DNA of 35,499 nt from Janthinobacterium sp. (GTDB lineage: Bacteria; Pseudomonadota; Gammaproteobacteria; Burkholderiales; Burkholderiaceae_D): the NCBI GenBank assembly GCA_003133225.1, contig PKWL01000142.1, positions 1 through 35,499 on the forward strand, written 5' to 3'. Position numbers and translations under genes: made by a program. The notes beneath the pieces were generated by a model that had not been told where the DNA came from, did not search any database, and worked only from the letters and a program-made list of their open reading frames with translations. This document shows, one piece after another, positions 23,504 to 32,191 of this stretch (the first letter of the stretch is position 1; the number at the start of each line of letters is the position of its first letter).

Positions 23504-25486
23504 ATGCATATGCCCACAGAAAATAATCAACCCAAAACACCTGCCACGGATGATCACCTGGCGCCAGGGCCATGGTTGCCGGGAGCCGAGCCGGGGCCCG
23601 GCAAGCTTGCTAGAGCATGGATACGTTCACAGAAAGACATTCTCGAGATTGAAAAGTTTGTTCCCGATGATTTATTGCCTGGGGCGTCAATTTATGACTG
23701 CATTACGGCTGCCGCATCGGCGGATCCATCGAAGCCGGCATTAATTCAGCTACTTTCCGCGGATTTAGCGGTGGCACCACGCGTGATCACCTACGCGAAG
23801 CTAGTGCAGTCCATCGAACAGGCGGCAAACCTCTTCAGCAGTATCTCAGAAAATGAGCCTCCGTCCGTTGCGGTTATCCTCCCAATGGTACCAGAGGCGC
23901 TTGTTGCGACTTGGGCAGGCGCGACGGCGGGAATCAGCTGCCCAATCAACCCTTTTCTTGAGTCACGCATTGTGACGTCGATTATGAATGCGGCGCGCGC
24001 CACCGTTCTGGTGACTACGACCAACAAATATGGACCCGGCATATGGAACAATCTCGACGAAATTTGCCGCCAGGTACCCACACTGCGCCGCGTTCTCATC
24101 GTAGATTCAGATGATTCCGCAAACGATTTCCTAACTGCAATTGAAGCATATCCTTCTGGGCGACTCATCTTTCGCCCAACTGATAATCCGCATGCCGAGG
24201 CGATTTATCTGCCTACCGGCGGAACGACGGCTGCGCCGAAACTGGTGCGGATGACACATCGCGGGAAATTATTAAACGCTTGGATAACTGGCTCAATGTC
24301 GGGCTCCGCTCCCGACGGCGTGGTAGGCCATGCGATGCCAAATTTCCACATTGGAGGCCTTGGCGTTCTTGCATTGCGAACCATAATGTTCGGGCAGACG
24401 CTGTTGACGTTAACAAAAGATGGCTTCCGGAACCAAGACGTCGTCAAAAATTTTTGGGATATCGCGCGTCACTACAAGATGACCTCCGTTTTGGCAACGC
24501 CTGCTACAGTTTCAGCCATTCTGAGTTTGCCGAATACGTCCTCGGAAGGCCACTGCATCCAGACCTTCAATTGCGGAGCCAGTACAGTTCCGGTGGAACT
24601 TATGCGCGGATTCCATGACCGGTTTGGAATCTGGTTGCTTGAGTTCTGGGGTATGTCAGAACTTCACGGCATTGCATGCGCCCAGCCCAACAATGGAAAG
24701 CAACCGCTGGTCGGATCCGTCGGATTCCATCTTCCCTTCCACCCGGTGACGGCAATCGAGGTAGATGCTTCGAATAAGTTCGTGCGTGAGTGCGCACCAG
24801 GAGAGCGCGGCGTGCTTGCCGTTACAGGCCCCGGCGTTATCGGAGGCTACGTGGACTCCCGACTGGATACGGAATTTTTCATAGGCGGAGCTCCAGACGG
24901 AACGAAATGGGCGAATACTGGCGACCTCGGTTGTGTCGATGCTGATGGATTCGCATGGTTGTTCGGCCGGTCCAAAGACTTGATCATTCGGGGTGGACAT
25001 AACATCGATCCGAAGCTGATTGAGGAAGTCCTTGCGTGCCATCCAGCGGTACAAATAGCCGCAGCAATTGGGCGCCCAGATGCACATAAAGGAGAAATGC
25101 CGATTGCCTATGTCCAGCTAACGCCTGGAAGCCAGGTGAATAGCGCTGAATTGTTACAATTCTGCCGTGAGCACGTACAGGAGCGGGCCGCATTGCCGGT
25201 TGAGATCATCATACTTCCGGAAATTCCGATGACCGCAGTCGGTAAGATTTCGAAGCCAGCCCTACGCATTGAAGCGATGCGGACCTTGTCGCTGAATTTG
25301 GCTGCAGCGACGGTAGGAGAATATGGTTCATTCGACATCACTATTGATGAAAGCGGCCTACGCCCTACAGTTGTCTTGCGCGTCCGAGTTGCTGCGGCCG
25401 ATACTGCGCTCGTCGAAGGAAAGCTAAAGGATGTTTTTCGAAATTATCAGTTCAAGACCAGCATACAAGTCATGGCGGAATACTGA
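23504..25486 (+). CDS. AMP-forming acyl-CoA synthetase
   Basis: 660-residue ANL-superfamily ligase that would activate the pathway's carboxylic acid to its CoA thioester with ATP. Seen: the P-loop YLPTGGTTAAPKL (about 236-247), FWGMSELHG as the aromatic/Glu motif, the Asp motif NTGDLG, the hinge FGRSKDLIIRGGHNI, and the C-terminal catalytic Lys region MTAVGKISKPALR. About 70 residues follow this Lys motif, ending in KTSIQVMAEY, longer than usual. It is also longer than typical benzoate- or cyclohexanecarboxylate-CoA ligases and looks closer to fatty-acyl-CoA synthetases. GGAGGAGA precedes the ATG at 23,504; a second ATG is at 23,510. It stands alone behind a strong promoter with an operator, as expected for the entry enzyme. 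Confidence 0.9.
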   Translation: MHMPTENNQPKTPATDDHLAPGPWLPGAEPGPGKLARAWIRSQKDILEIEKFVPDDLLPGASIYDCITAAASADPSKPALIQLLSADLAVAPRVITYAKLVQSIEQAANLFSSISENEPPSVAVILPMVPEALVATWAGATAGISCPINPFLESRIVTSIMNAARATVLVTTTNKYGPGIWNNLDEICRQVPTLRRVLIVDSDDSANDFLTAIEAYPSGRLIFRPTDNPHAEAIYLPTGGTTAAPKLVRMTHRGKLLNAWITGSMSGSAPDGVVGHAMPNFHIGGLGVLALRTIMFGQTLLTLTKDGFRNQDVVKNFWDIARHYKMTSVLATPATVSAILSLPNTSSEGHCIQTFNCGASTVPVELMRGFHDRFGIWLLEFWGMSELHGIACAQPNNGKQPLVGSVGFHLPFHPVTAIEVDASNKFVRECAPGERGVLAVTGPGVIGGYVDSRLDTEFFIGGAPDGTKWANTGDLGCVDADGFAWLFGRSKDLIIRGGHNIDPKLIEEVLACHPAVQIAAAIGRPDAHKGEMPIAYVQLTPGSQVNSAELLQFCREHVQERAALPVEIIILPEIPMTAVGKISKPALRIEAMRTLSLNLAAATVGEYGSFDITIDESGLRPTVVLRVRVAAADTALVEGKLKDVFRNYQFKTSIQVMAEY

Positions 25487-25508
25487 AACTTCCGGTTGTT
25501 AATTAAGT

Positions 25509-25535
25509 TGTGCCGGTGCAAGATGTTCCGGCACA
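25509..25535. terminator. hairpin between convergent genes
   Basis: Perfect 8-bp stem TGTGCCGG (25,509-25,516) and CCGGCACA (25,528-25,535) with an 11-nt loop, 22 nt after the ligase stop. No T-run follows on the plus strand; on the minus strand an AT-rich AACTTAATTAA follows. It may end transcription from both sides. The remaining 25,536-25,813 shows no gene I can support. Confidence 0.45.
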
Positions 25536-25813
25536 GCTCCCTTGCTCGGTAGAGCCCCGTACAACAACGTAATAGCGGTCTGCTGCTTGCCTAAACCTGG
25601 CGCGAAATTGCTTAGTTAGCATCTCACCTCCGTGTTCGAAACGAACCCGATAGAATCCTTTCTGATGGCGAGCATGTACGGGGTAAAAAATTCGGCAACG
25701 CGCACTTGGGTGTGGACCAGCCAGATGCATAAATTGTCTAACACCTGGCAGCCTGCGCCAGACCAGCGCCGCATCCAGCTGATCATTCTCGGATTTCACA
25801 TGTGCGATTGGCT

Positions 25814-26791
25814 TTATGCTTCAGCTTGCATCCGAATGAAAGCGATCGTTGAATAATTAGATATGACTTCGGCACGTTGGTTGATACATACGTTCTCAGC
25901 CTCGATCAGGCCAAGGCCTGGACGCGTGCGTAAGGACCGCGCATGGGTGATGCGCAATTCACCTCGGAGGTAATCCCCTGCCTGCACGGAGCCGGGCCAG
26001 CGCACGAAGTTCGTTCCGGCTCCGCCGACAATTTCCGTATGCGACCAGAACGTATCGGCAAAGATGCGTCCAGCCAAGCAGATGCCAAGCCATTCATTTG
26101 CAGAAAAGCGAGAACCGCCGTTAGAAGGAAGCGGATCGAATTCTGCGCGGAAAGCGGTCATATCGCTTGCCCTAACCTCGTACTCTCCGGAGACAATTGT
26201 TAAGTCAACGTGACAGTCCTCCAGATAAAGACGCTTGCCCGGTCCTAGTTTGCTCGAAGAAGGAGCTATCTCTGCGACGCGCCTTAGCGCGCGCAATCCC
26301 ATCGACGCGCTTTGCGACATTCGAAGTGGCGTCACATCAAAATCTGTTGGGAGTGTTTGCGACCCGACCCAATCGAGGCCATCGATTGTTATGACCAGAT
26401 TGCCACCTGCATCGAAACCTTGGGTAAGGCTTTCGACAAGCCCTACACCGGGCCATTCCTCAAGTAATTCGATATTCCCGGTTGTATGGGTTACCCGTAT
26501 GGCGGAGTCCGAATACACTGGCTTGTGCATTTGCATCCGCTTGACCCCGGGCGAGCCGATAAGAAAAATATCTTGCATGACGGTTTGCAATACCAGCCTG
26601 CGGCTTGCGCTTGCCGAATGCAGGCCAGAAGCTATTAGGCGCCCGAATAATCCGTGGCCGGCCATTTCATCGTTAATATGGAAGGGCTGAGGATCATAGC
26701 GGTGCGCAAAACTGACGATCTCATCCCGCGAAAAAATGTAACTTCCGCAATCGACTACAACACCGCTAATCAAGTCTTCAAGGTATCTCAC
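25814..26791 (-). CDS. two-domain MaoC hydratase-like protein
   Basis: 325 residues forming two hot-dog domains. The first (about 1-140) has the MaoC hydratase motif in YDPQPFHIND, with the Asp-His pair at normal spacing, and opens with MRYLEDLISG, a common MaoC start. The second (about 190-325) is MaoC-like in shape (PGSVQAGDYLRGEL), but its motif region reads FDPLPSNGGSRF without the His, so it is probably non-catalytic. It would hydrate a 2-enoyl-CoA of the same pathway as the split MaoC pair at 4,428-5,281. I chose the GTG at 26,791, preceded by AGGGAAG at good spacing. An ATG 17 codons upstream lacks a ribosome-binding site and adds an unrelated sequence. Confidence 0.82.
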   Translation of the reverse strand: MRYLEDLISGVVVDCGSYIFSRDEIVSFAHRYDPQPFHINDEMAGHGLFGRLIASGLHSASASRRLVLQTVMQDIFLIGSPGVKRMQMHKPVYSDSAIRVTHTTGNIELLEEWPGVGLVESLTQGFDAGGNLVITIDGLDWVGSQTLPTDFDVTPLRMSQSASMGLRALRRVAEIAPSSSKLGPGKRLYLEDCHVDLTIVSGEYEVRASDMTAFRAEFDPLPSNGGSRFSANEWLGICLAGRIFADTFWSHTEIVGGAGTNFVRWPGSVQAGDYLRGELRITHARSLRTRPGLGLIEAENVCINQRAEVISNYSTIAFIRMQAEA

Positions 26792-27033
26792 AACTTTCTT
26801 CCCTATATGTATGAAAAGCGGCGGGATCCGATACGCCGGCATTCTACTGACTGAATTTGCCTAGCGCCACCATTCACTGATGATGCGGATCGCTGAGGGA
26901 ATCGTATAAAAAAGAAACAGGCGCCGTCGCGGCGAAAGAATCTAACATATCGGAAACAGTAATTGACAGTTTCGCGGAGCGCGCTGCGCGTCGCTGTCGG
27001 CACCGCGGCCAATGGCCACTCTCAGCGTGCTTT

Positions 27034-27696
27034 CTATCGGACCAGCACTTCAGCCGAAAAGGCTCCGGCATTGACATACTCATCATCCAATAGGCCTGGA
27101 CTATGTTCACGGAACGTGGCAATCACAGCGTCAACAGGAACGTCAACGAACGTCCCTCGGTTCTGTACATACTCCATGTGCTGGCGGTTGTTCTTATCGT
27201 ACTGCTGGAATATCGAGTCGCCAAGCCCGTCGAATGCCAAGGGCTGAATGCCACAGCGTTTGCATAGTTCAGTATCGAAGGCCGGAGTGGCCTTCACCCA
27301 TTTTTCATTAAGGTACAGCTCTGCGTAGGAGTGCCACCGAAAGACGTCGCCATTGTTGGCCTTTACCAGACGTGGGGACGCCAAATGGTTTCGTACGTCG
27401 GCAAATCCGATACGCGCGAAAAGACCGACGGCACGTGCGCACGCGACCAAAAGAGCTGCCTTTGATATGCAAGTTCCGCGGCCACGGTTAAGCGCCCGCT
27501 TTCCGGAGTATGCCTCTGGCCGGGAAAGCCGGTCATATGGGTCGTAGGCGATTTGGTCGCGCACTGCCTCGTAAATTCGGACTGCTTTCGCAATCTCCCC
27601 GGTTTCCCTGCCGACCGCCTGTTGCGCAAAAGTGATTACTTGCAGATCATCACTTTCGATAAATCGTCCTGGTTTTAAATACATGTCGTCAATCAT
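27034..27696 (-). CDS. transglutaminase-like (papain-fold) protein
   Basis: 220-residue cytosolic protein of the transglutaminase-like superfamily. The triad is visible: C76 in GRGTCISKAALLVACARAVG, H122 in FRWHSYAELYLNEKW, and D141 in TPAFDTEL. The AVGLFARIGFADVRNH stretch after the Cys is typical of bacterial members of the superfamily. No signal peptide or membrane segment is visible. Such proteins can be proteases, amidases or acyltransferases; none is a standard part of acyl-CoA catabolism, so its job here is unknown. I chose the ATG at 27,696 behind AAGGA. It lies between the MaoC and SDR genes on the same strand, and two tandem 27-bp repeats lie just upstream. Confidence 0.85.
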   Translation of the reverse strand: MIDDMYLKPGRFIESDDLQVITFAQQAVGRETGEIAKAVRIYEAVRDQIAYDPYDRLSRPEAYSGKRALNRGRGTCISKAALLVACARAVGLFARIGFADVRNHLASPRLVKANNGDVFRWHSYAELYLNEKWVKATPAFDTELCKRCGIQPLAFDGLGDSIFQQYDKNNRQHMEYVQNRGTFVDVPVDAVIATFREHSPGLLDDEYVNAGAFSAEVLVR

Positions 27697-27743
27697 AACT
27701 AGTGTCCTTAAAAGCGAGTCATCTGCATGCGGAAGCAACGCAG

Positions 27744-27797
27744 AATTGGTAGTCGGATTAAACGGTTACCAATTGGTAGTCTGATTAAGCGGTTACC
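27744..27797. repeat. two tandem 27-bp repeats upstream of transglutaminase-like gene
   Basis: Units at 27,744-27,770 and 27,771-27,797 differ at only two positions (12 and 19). Each runs from AATTGGTAGTC to CGGTTACC, and the junction forms a perfect TACCAATTGGTA palindrome (27,767-27,778). They lie 48-101 nt before the transglutaminase-like start, which suits a repeated operator. Confidence 0.75.
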
Positions 27798-27907
27798 CGG
27801 TTAGCTTCTCGCCTAAATTCTATGTGGGATAGACACCACAGGCAACCCTTCGGACCGCTTGTTAATTCTCAAGTATTGCCCCCTTGCGACCGAGGCCAAT
27901 ACTGTCA

Positions 27908-28720
27908 TCAGGCAGCCGAAATCCCGCCGTTGACGCTGATCGTCTGACCGGTAATACGGGCAGCTGCCGGGCTTGCTAAAAACACAATAAGAGAAGCAAG
28001 ATCGTCCGGTTGTGCGACTCCGAGATGAGCCATGGCGGTTGCGCTTGAAAACAGTTTCGTGCTAAACGGATCGTTAAATATCCGGTCGTAGGTGAGCGTG
28101 CCTTCAATCAAAGAGGGCGTCAGGGTGTTGACGCGTATTCCGAACCGCTTCACTTCCATCGCCAAGGTCCTGGAGAACATGATGATGGCGGCCATTGCGG
28201 CACCGATGACAGATTCGCCCGGCGTTGTTACCTTTCCCGCGTCCGAAGAAATATTGATGATGACGCCTCCTCCACTCTCACGCATGCCTGGCAATATCAG
28301 ACGACTCATGATGAGAGGTCCCATCATCTGCTGAAAGACCGTTGGAGCAATATCTTCAACCAACATTTCGTGAAACAGCTTAGGGATGGCTGGGCCGACA
28401 GTCGAATTCACCAGTACATCAATTTTTCCCAATTTCTCGAGCCCAACTTCAACTGCCCGAGCAGCCTGATCCACTTGATTCGCATCAGCTGCAATGAATA
28501 CCACCTTCGCCTCTGGCGCGTGTTTCATCACCGCCTCACGTGCAGCGCCGCCTCGTTCTGCGTTTCTCCCAATTAGCCCGATCCGCGGTACCCCTGCAGC
28601 GGCAAACTGCAGCGCCGCAGCAAGTCCGACTCCGGATGTGCCGCCGGCAATAAGAACTCCGCACTCGATTAGTGCCGGAACCCGGATCTTTCTTGTATTC
28701 GTCATCGTTTGCTCCATCAT
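27908..28720 (-). CDS. SDR-fold protein lacking the catalytic Tyr and Lys
   Basis: 270-residue SDR. The cofactor loop reads IAGGTSGVGLA, the second strand IGLIGRN, and the C-terminus TGQTISVNGGISAA is standard. The active site is not. Where BadH-like enzymes read SSGEVVYSGCKG, this protein has SDAGKVTTPGESVIGAAMAA, so Tyr becomes Ile and Lys becomes Met. The Ser at the start of the segment is kept. The NNAG motif is also altered (VNSTVGPAIP). It may be an NAD(P)-binding pseudoenzyme, a subunit partner, or use a different chemistry. GGAGGTAC precedes the tandem ATGs at 28,720 and 28,717; the second has the better spacing. It is divergent from the TetR gene. Confidence 0.85.
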   Translation of the reverse strand: MMEQTMTNTRKIRVPALIECGVLIAGGTSGVGLAAALQFAAAGVPRIGLIGRNAERGGAAREAVMKHAPEAKVVFIAADANQVDQAARAVEVGLEKLGKIDVLVNSTVGPAIPKLFHEMLVEDIAPTVFQQMMGPLIMSRLILPGMRESGGGVIINISSDAGKVTTPGESVIGAAMAAIIMFSRTLAMEVKRFGIRVNTLTPSLIEGTLTYDRIFNDPFSTKLFSSATAMAHLGVAQPDDLASLIVFLASPAAARITGQTISVNGGISAA

Positions 28721-28781
28721 GTACCTCCACCTGGTTTATTCATTCTTGTGCCAAAGCCCGAATCCTTTATGTTAAATTTTA

Positions 28782-28827
28782 ATATGGCTTGATTATAACT
28801 ACGCATGCATATAATATCCAAGCATAT
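28782..28827. promoter_or_regulatory. imperfect inverted repeat between SDR and TetR genes
   Basis: ATATGGCTTGATTATA (28,782-28,797) faces TATAATATCCAAGCATAT (28,810-28,827) around a GCATGC centre. The arms match except for small offsets. Located 62-107 nt before the minus-strand SDR and about 290 nt before tetR, it is a candidate TetR operator for this divergent pair. I see no gene elsewhere in 28,721-29,117. Confidence 0.45.
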
Positions 28828-29117
28828 TTACATCTAACAATCAAAACATGAAATACCATCCTGGCAACAGATCAACAAATTAGAGGGCACGCAAATTCGT
28901 CATGCTTTGCCGCAAGCAACTGGTTTGCCTGCTGAAAGGCAGGACAATCTTCTTCGTGCCGGCGTTACAGGTTCCTGTATATTGCACAAATATCCTCTTT
29001 TTTTGATGGTTTCGTGTGGTCGCATTTTTCCGTCACCGTAGGTGTCGTAGCTGACGATTGCTCGAGTAGGGCACGATCAAAAGTAAGATCACCAACAATC
29101 AATCACCAGGATTTTGC

Positions 29118-29771
29118 ATGCCGCATTCACCCCCACCGCGGGTCAGGAACAGACTCTCCCCTGACGAGCGTATTTCCGAGATCATGGCAATTACTCGCCA
29201 AATGCTTTCCGAAAAAGGATATGAGAAAATCATTACATCGGAGGTCGCGGATCGTTGCGGCATTTCGGAAGCAACAATTTACAAATACTTTGCCAGCAAA
29301 CGCGATCTGCTGGTCAGGGTCGCTGAACAATGGTTCGAGGAAATCCTTGCCGTCGATGATCAGCATGCAACAACAACCAAGGGCATCCGTGATCGCCTGC
29401 GTCGTTTGGTCTGGGAAAGCCTTGCGGTAGTCCGTAAAGAACCTTCTCTGACACGTTTCGTGCTGATGGAATTGCGCTCTGACCCTTCCTACCGCTCTAT
29501 GCACATATACACACTTAACCGCAAATTCACTGGGAAGATTAGCGCGGTACTGAATCAAGCCGTCAAGACCGGCGAGTTTCGTAACGACGTGCCAGTAAGT
29601 CTACTGCGGGACATGATTTTTGGCTGTATCGAACATCAGATTTGGACATTTCTTAGAGGCGAAGGCGATTTTTCCGTTGACCTCGCCGCCGATGGCATTT
29701 CCAATGTAATCTACCGGGGCATGGCAACCACACGCCCCGCCCCGGAATCGCAAAACCAAGTGTCGGCCTGA
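29118..29771 (+). CDS. TetR-family transcriptional regulator
   Basis: 217 residues. The N-terminal DNA-binding domain (about 14-65) has the TetR helix-turn-helix TSEVADRCGISEATIYKYFASKRDLL. The remaining helices would form the ligand-binding and dimer domain, with hydrophobic stretches such as MIFGCIEHQIWTFL that could line an acyl-CoA pocket. TetR proteins in such clusters usually repress until a pathway CoA ester binds. It is the best candidate for binding either the imperfect inverted repeat at 28,782-28,827 or the recurring RTAY-N6-RTAY dyad, although the dyad is not obvious at its own promoter. Only a short AGG lies before the ATG. Confidence 0.9.
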   Translation: MPHSPPPRVRNRLSPDERISEIMAITRQMLSEKGYEKIITSEVADRCGISEATIYKYFASKRDLLVRVAEQWFEEILAVDDQHATTTKGIRDRLRRLVWESLAVVRKEPSLTRFVLMELRSDPSYRSMHIYTLNRKFTGKISAVLNQAVKTGEFRNDVPVSLLRDMIFGCIEHQIWTFLRGEGDFSVDLAADGISNVIYRGMATTRPAPESQNQVSA

Positions 29772-29820
29772 ACTACCGCCGGGTCCGACGGATTTTCTCA
29801 AAATAGTGGATGCTCAGCTG

Positions 29821-30951
29821 TCAATCCTGGTATACGTACTTTGCCACGAGCAGGCGCTGAATCTGGTTTGTCCCCTCCCAAATTTGTGAGACCTTTGCAT
29901 CGCGCATCATCCGCTCAACTGGATAATCCTTGGTATAACCATATCCCCCATGAAGTTGGACGGCATTGGTCGTAACCGACATAGCCGTGTCCGAACAAAG
30001 CGTCTTTGCCATCGATGCAAAACATCTGGCACGATCGTCGTTGTGTTCCGCAAGCTCGACCGCACGGTAAAGAAGGGTTCGTGATGATTCGACAGCAATG
30101 GCCATATCGGCGATCATTCCGCGCACCATCTGAAAGCGCGACACTTTCGAATTAAACTGAGTGCGCTCGGAGGTGTAGCGTACTGCCTCGTCGAGTGCGC
30201 CCTGCGCCAAGCCGAGCGCCTGTGCAGAAACCAGTGGTCTCGTGTAACTAAGCGTCTGCATCATGTATTCGTATCCTTTGAACGGATCGCCGACCACACG
30301 ATCCTCGGGAATGAGGCAGTCCTCCAAAATGACGTCCGCAGTAGGGCTTCCGCGCATGCCCATTTTTCGTTCGTGCCTTCCGATCGAGATCCCTGCATCA
30401 TCACGATGCACCATAAAAACTCCAAACGACTTCTCGGCAGTACGTGCGAGGATCGCATACCAATCAGACCACCCCACATTCGAAATGAATCGCTTTTGCC
30501 CATTGAGAAGCCATCCGCCGCCAACCTGTTCGGCGCGCGTTTTGAGGCCAGGTAAATCAGAGCCACCGCCCGGTTCGGTCAGACAGAAACTTGCACCACA
30601 CTTGCCTGCTGCGACCGATGGTACGACTTTTTGTTTCAAGTCATCACTGCCAAACCAAACGAGCGGTGTCAGCGCAGCCCAAGGTATCAGTAGGACGAGG
30701 GCCGAAGATCCGCAGACACGGGCAATTTCTTCGACCGCGATCACTTGCGACAGGAGGTCACCACCGGCGCCACCCAATTCCACTGGAAACGGCAGTCCAT
30801 TAAGTTCCATTTTCTTGAAGGCGTCTATCGACGCCATCGGAAACTGTTCTTCTTCGTCGACGATTGCAGCGTGAGGCTTGATTTTTTCGTTCGCAAGCCG
30901 CCTTGCCTGTGCGCGAAAATCTTCATGGATACCGTTATTGTCCACTGGCAT
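29821..30951 (-). CDS. acyl-CoA dehydrogenase, canonical Glu type
   Basis: 376-residue FAD acyl-CoA dehydrogenase. Seen: [49 protein letters not shown], and the catalytic [13 protein letters not shown] with Glu at about 359. Unlike the other two acyl-CoA dehydrogenases in the window it keeps the standard SCAD/MCAD-type base, so it likely handles open-chain, possibly 2-methyl-branched, acyl-CoA. It is downstream of an alpha-methylacyl-CoA racemase on the same strand (gap 32 nt). This is a sensible pairing, because such dehydrogenases accept one epimer of a 2-methylacyl-CoA. The ribosome-binding site is weak (GAAAGA). Confidence 0.92.
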   Translation of the reverse strand: MPVDNNGIHEDFRAQARRLANEKIKPHAAIVDEEEQFPMASIDAFKKMELNGLPFPVELGGAGGDLLSQVIAVEEIARVCGSSALVLLIPWAALTPLVWFGSDDLKQKVVPSVAAGKCGASFCLTEPGGGSDLPGLKTRAEQVGGGWLLNGQKRFISNVGWSDWYAILARTAEKSFGVFMVHRDDAGISIGRHERKMGMRGSPTADVILEDCLIPEDRVVGDPFKGYEYMMQTLSYTRPLVSAQALGLAQGALDEAVRYTSERTQFNSKVSRFQMVRGMIADMAIAVESSRTLLYRAVELAEHNDDRARCFASMAKTLCSDTAMSVTTNAVQLHGGYGYTKDYPVERMMRDAKVSQIWEGTNQIQRLLVAKYVYQD

Positions 30952-30983
30952 TCTTTCAATGTAATTTCTTTAAAAAGGTGGTT

Positions 30984-32126
30984 TTACAGGATGGCTTGAG
31001 CGTCTTTAAGGCTGCGGATTCTTTCTGCCGACAAGCCCCAATCTAACAACGCTTGATCCGTATCTGCTCCTATTTGAGGAGGGGGCCTATCAAGATGAGA
31101 TGCCGTTCTGCTAAAACGCGGCGCCGGCATGGGATTAAACACGCCGTCGACTTCGACAAACATTTGGCGCTCGACGGTGTGTGGATGCGCCCGACACTCG
31201 TCCATTGTAAGGACGGGAGCGAAGCAGGCATCAGTGCCTTCAAGGGTTTCACACCACTCGGCACGCGTGCGGCTCTTGAAAATTTCCGCAAAACGGCCAC
31301 GAATCTGTTCCCATCCACGCGGATCGTTCTGCTTGGGCAGGCTGGCCGCGCTTAACCCAATTCGCGCAAGCAAATCGTCGTAGAAGCGTTTTTCCACCGG
31401 AGCGATTGAGATATACCGACCGTCTTTCGTTTCATACACAGCGTAGAATGGGGCGCCGCCATCTAACAGGTTACTGCCGCGCTCGTTCGGCCAAGAGCCC
31501 ATTTGCTTGAGGGCATATTGCATGGTCATTAGGCTGCTCACGCCGTCGATGATGGCGGCATCCACAACCTGTCCAAGTCCCGATGTACGTGACTCGATTA
31601 CAGCGGCGAGTACGCCCATGGCGAGGTAGAGAGCTCCCCCCCCAAAATCACCGATCAGATTGAGTGGAATGGACGGCGGCTCACCTTTGCGCCCAATTGC
31701 GTCTAACACGCCAGACAAAGCGATGAAATTCAGGTCGTGGCCGGCGGCTTGGTTCAATGGCCCGTCTTGCCCCCATCCGGTCATTCGCCCGAAGACCAGA
31801 CGCGGATTGACTGCCATACAATCGGCCGGGCCCAGACCGAGCTTTTCCATGACGCCCGGTCGGAAACCTTCAAGCAGGACATCCGCTTCCTTTAGCAATT
31901 CGCGAACTGCATCTATCCCTTGAGGTGATTTCAGGTCGATTGCAATTGAACGCTTGTTGCGGTTCAAAAGATCTAGTTTGGTAGGAAAATTTACGCCTCG
32001 GTCTGATTCGATAAGCCGATCTATGCGTACCACGTCCGCCCCCATGTCGGCGAGCAACATGCCACAAAATGGCCCCGGCCCTATTCCAGCCATTTCAATA
32101 ACGCGAACTCCACTCAGTACCCCCAT
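30984..32126 (-). CDS. alpha-methylacyl-CoA racemase (AMACR-like)
   Basis: 380-residue CaiB/BaiF-fold protein. The sequence supports racemase over CoA-transferase. H130 in AAGHDLNFIALSG, D160 in LIGDFGGGALYL and E245 in APVEKRFY align with the His126, Asp156 and Glu241 of Mycobacterium tuberculosis MCR, all with the same offset of four. The N-terminal GVRVIEMAGIGPGPFCGMLL is also AMACR-like. It would epimerise the 2-methyl centre of a branched acyl-CoA so that the next dehydrogenase can act. The ATG at 32,126 follows GGAGG by 5 nt; an in-frame extension to 32,243 overlaps the ATPase gene and has no homology-like features. It is encoded between the activator ATPase and the dehydrogenase. Confidence 0.9.
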   Translation of the reverse strand: MGVLSGVRVIEMAGIGPGPFCGMLLADMGADVVRIDRLIESDRGVNFPTKLDLLNRNKRSIAIDLKSPQGIDAVRELLKEADVLLEGFRPGVMEKLGLGPADCMAVNPRLVFGRMTGWGQDGPLNQAAGHDLNFIALSGVLDAIGRKGEPPSIPLNLIGDFGGGALYLAMGVLAAVIESRTSGLGQVVDAAIIDGVSSLMTMQYALKQMGSWPNERGSNLLDGGAPFYAVYETKDGRYISIAPVEKRFYDDLLARIGLSAASLPKQNDPRGWEQIRGRFAEIFKSRTRAEWCETLEGTDACFAPVLTMDECRAHPHTVERQMFVEVDGVFNPMPAPRFSRTASHLDRPPPQIGADTDQALLDWGLSAERIRSLKDAQAIL

Positions 32127-32191
32127 CACGCCTCCATTTATTGTCGCTGTTCGTTGGCATGCGCGCTGCAGACCACCATTGTGTCGCCCCG

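Noticed and set aside
25503-25799. A 98-codon minus-strand frame starting at GTG downstream of the two-domain MaoC gene
   Set aside because: No ribosome-binding site, no recognisable motif, and it runs through the hairpin at 25,509-25,535; I do not support it as a gene.
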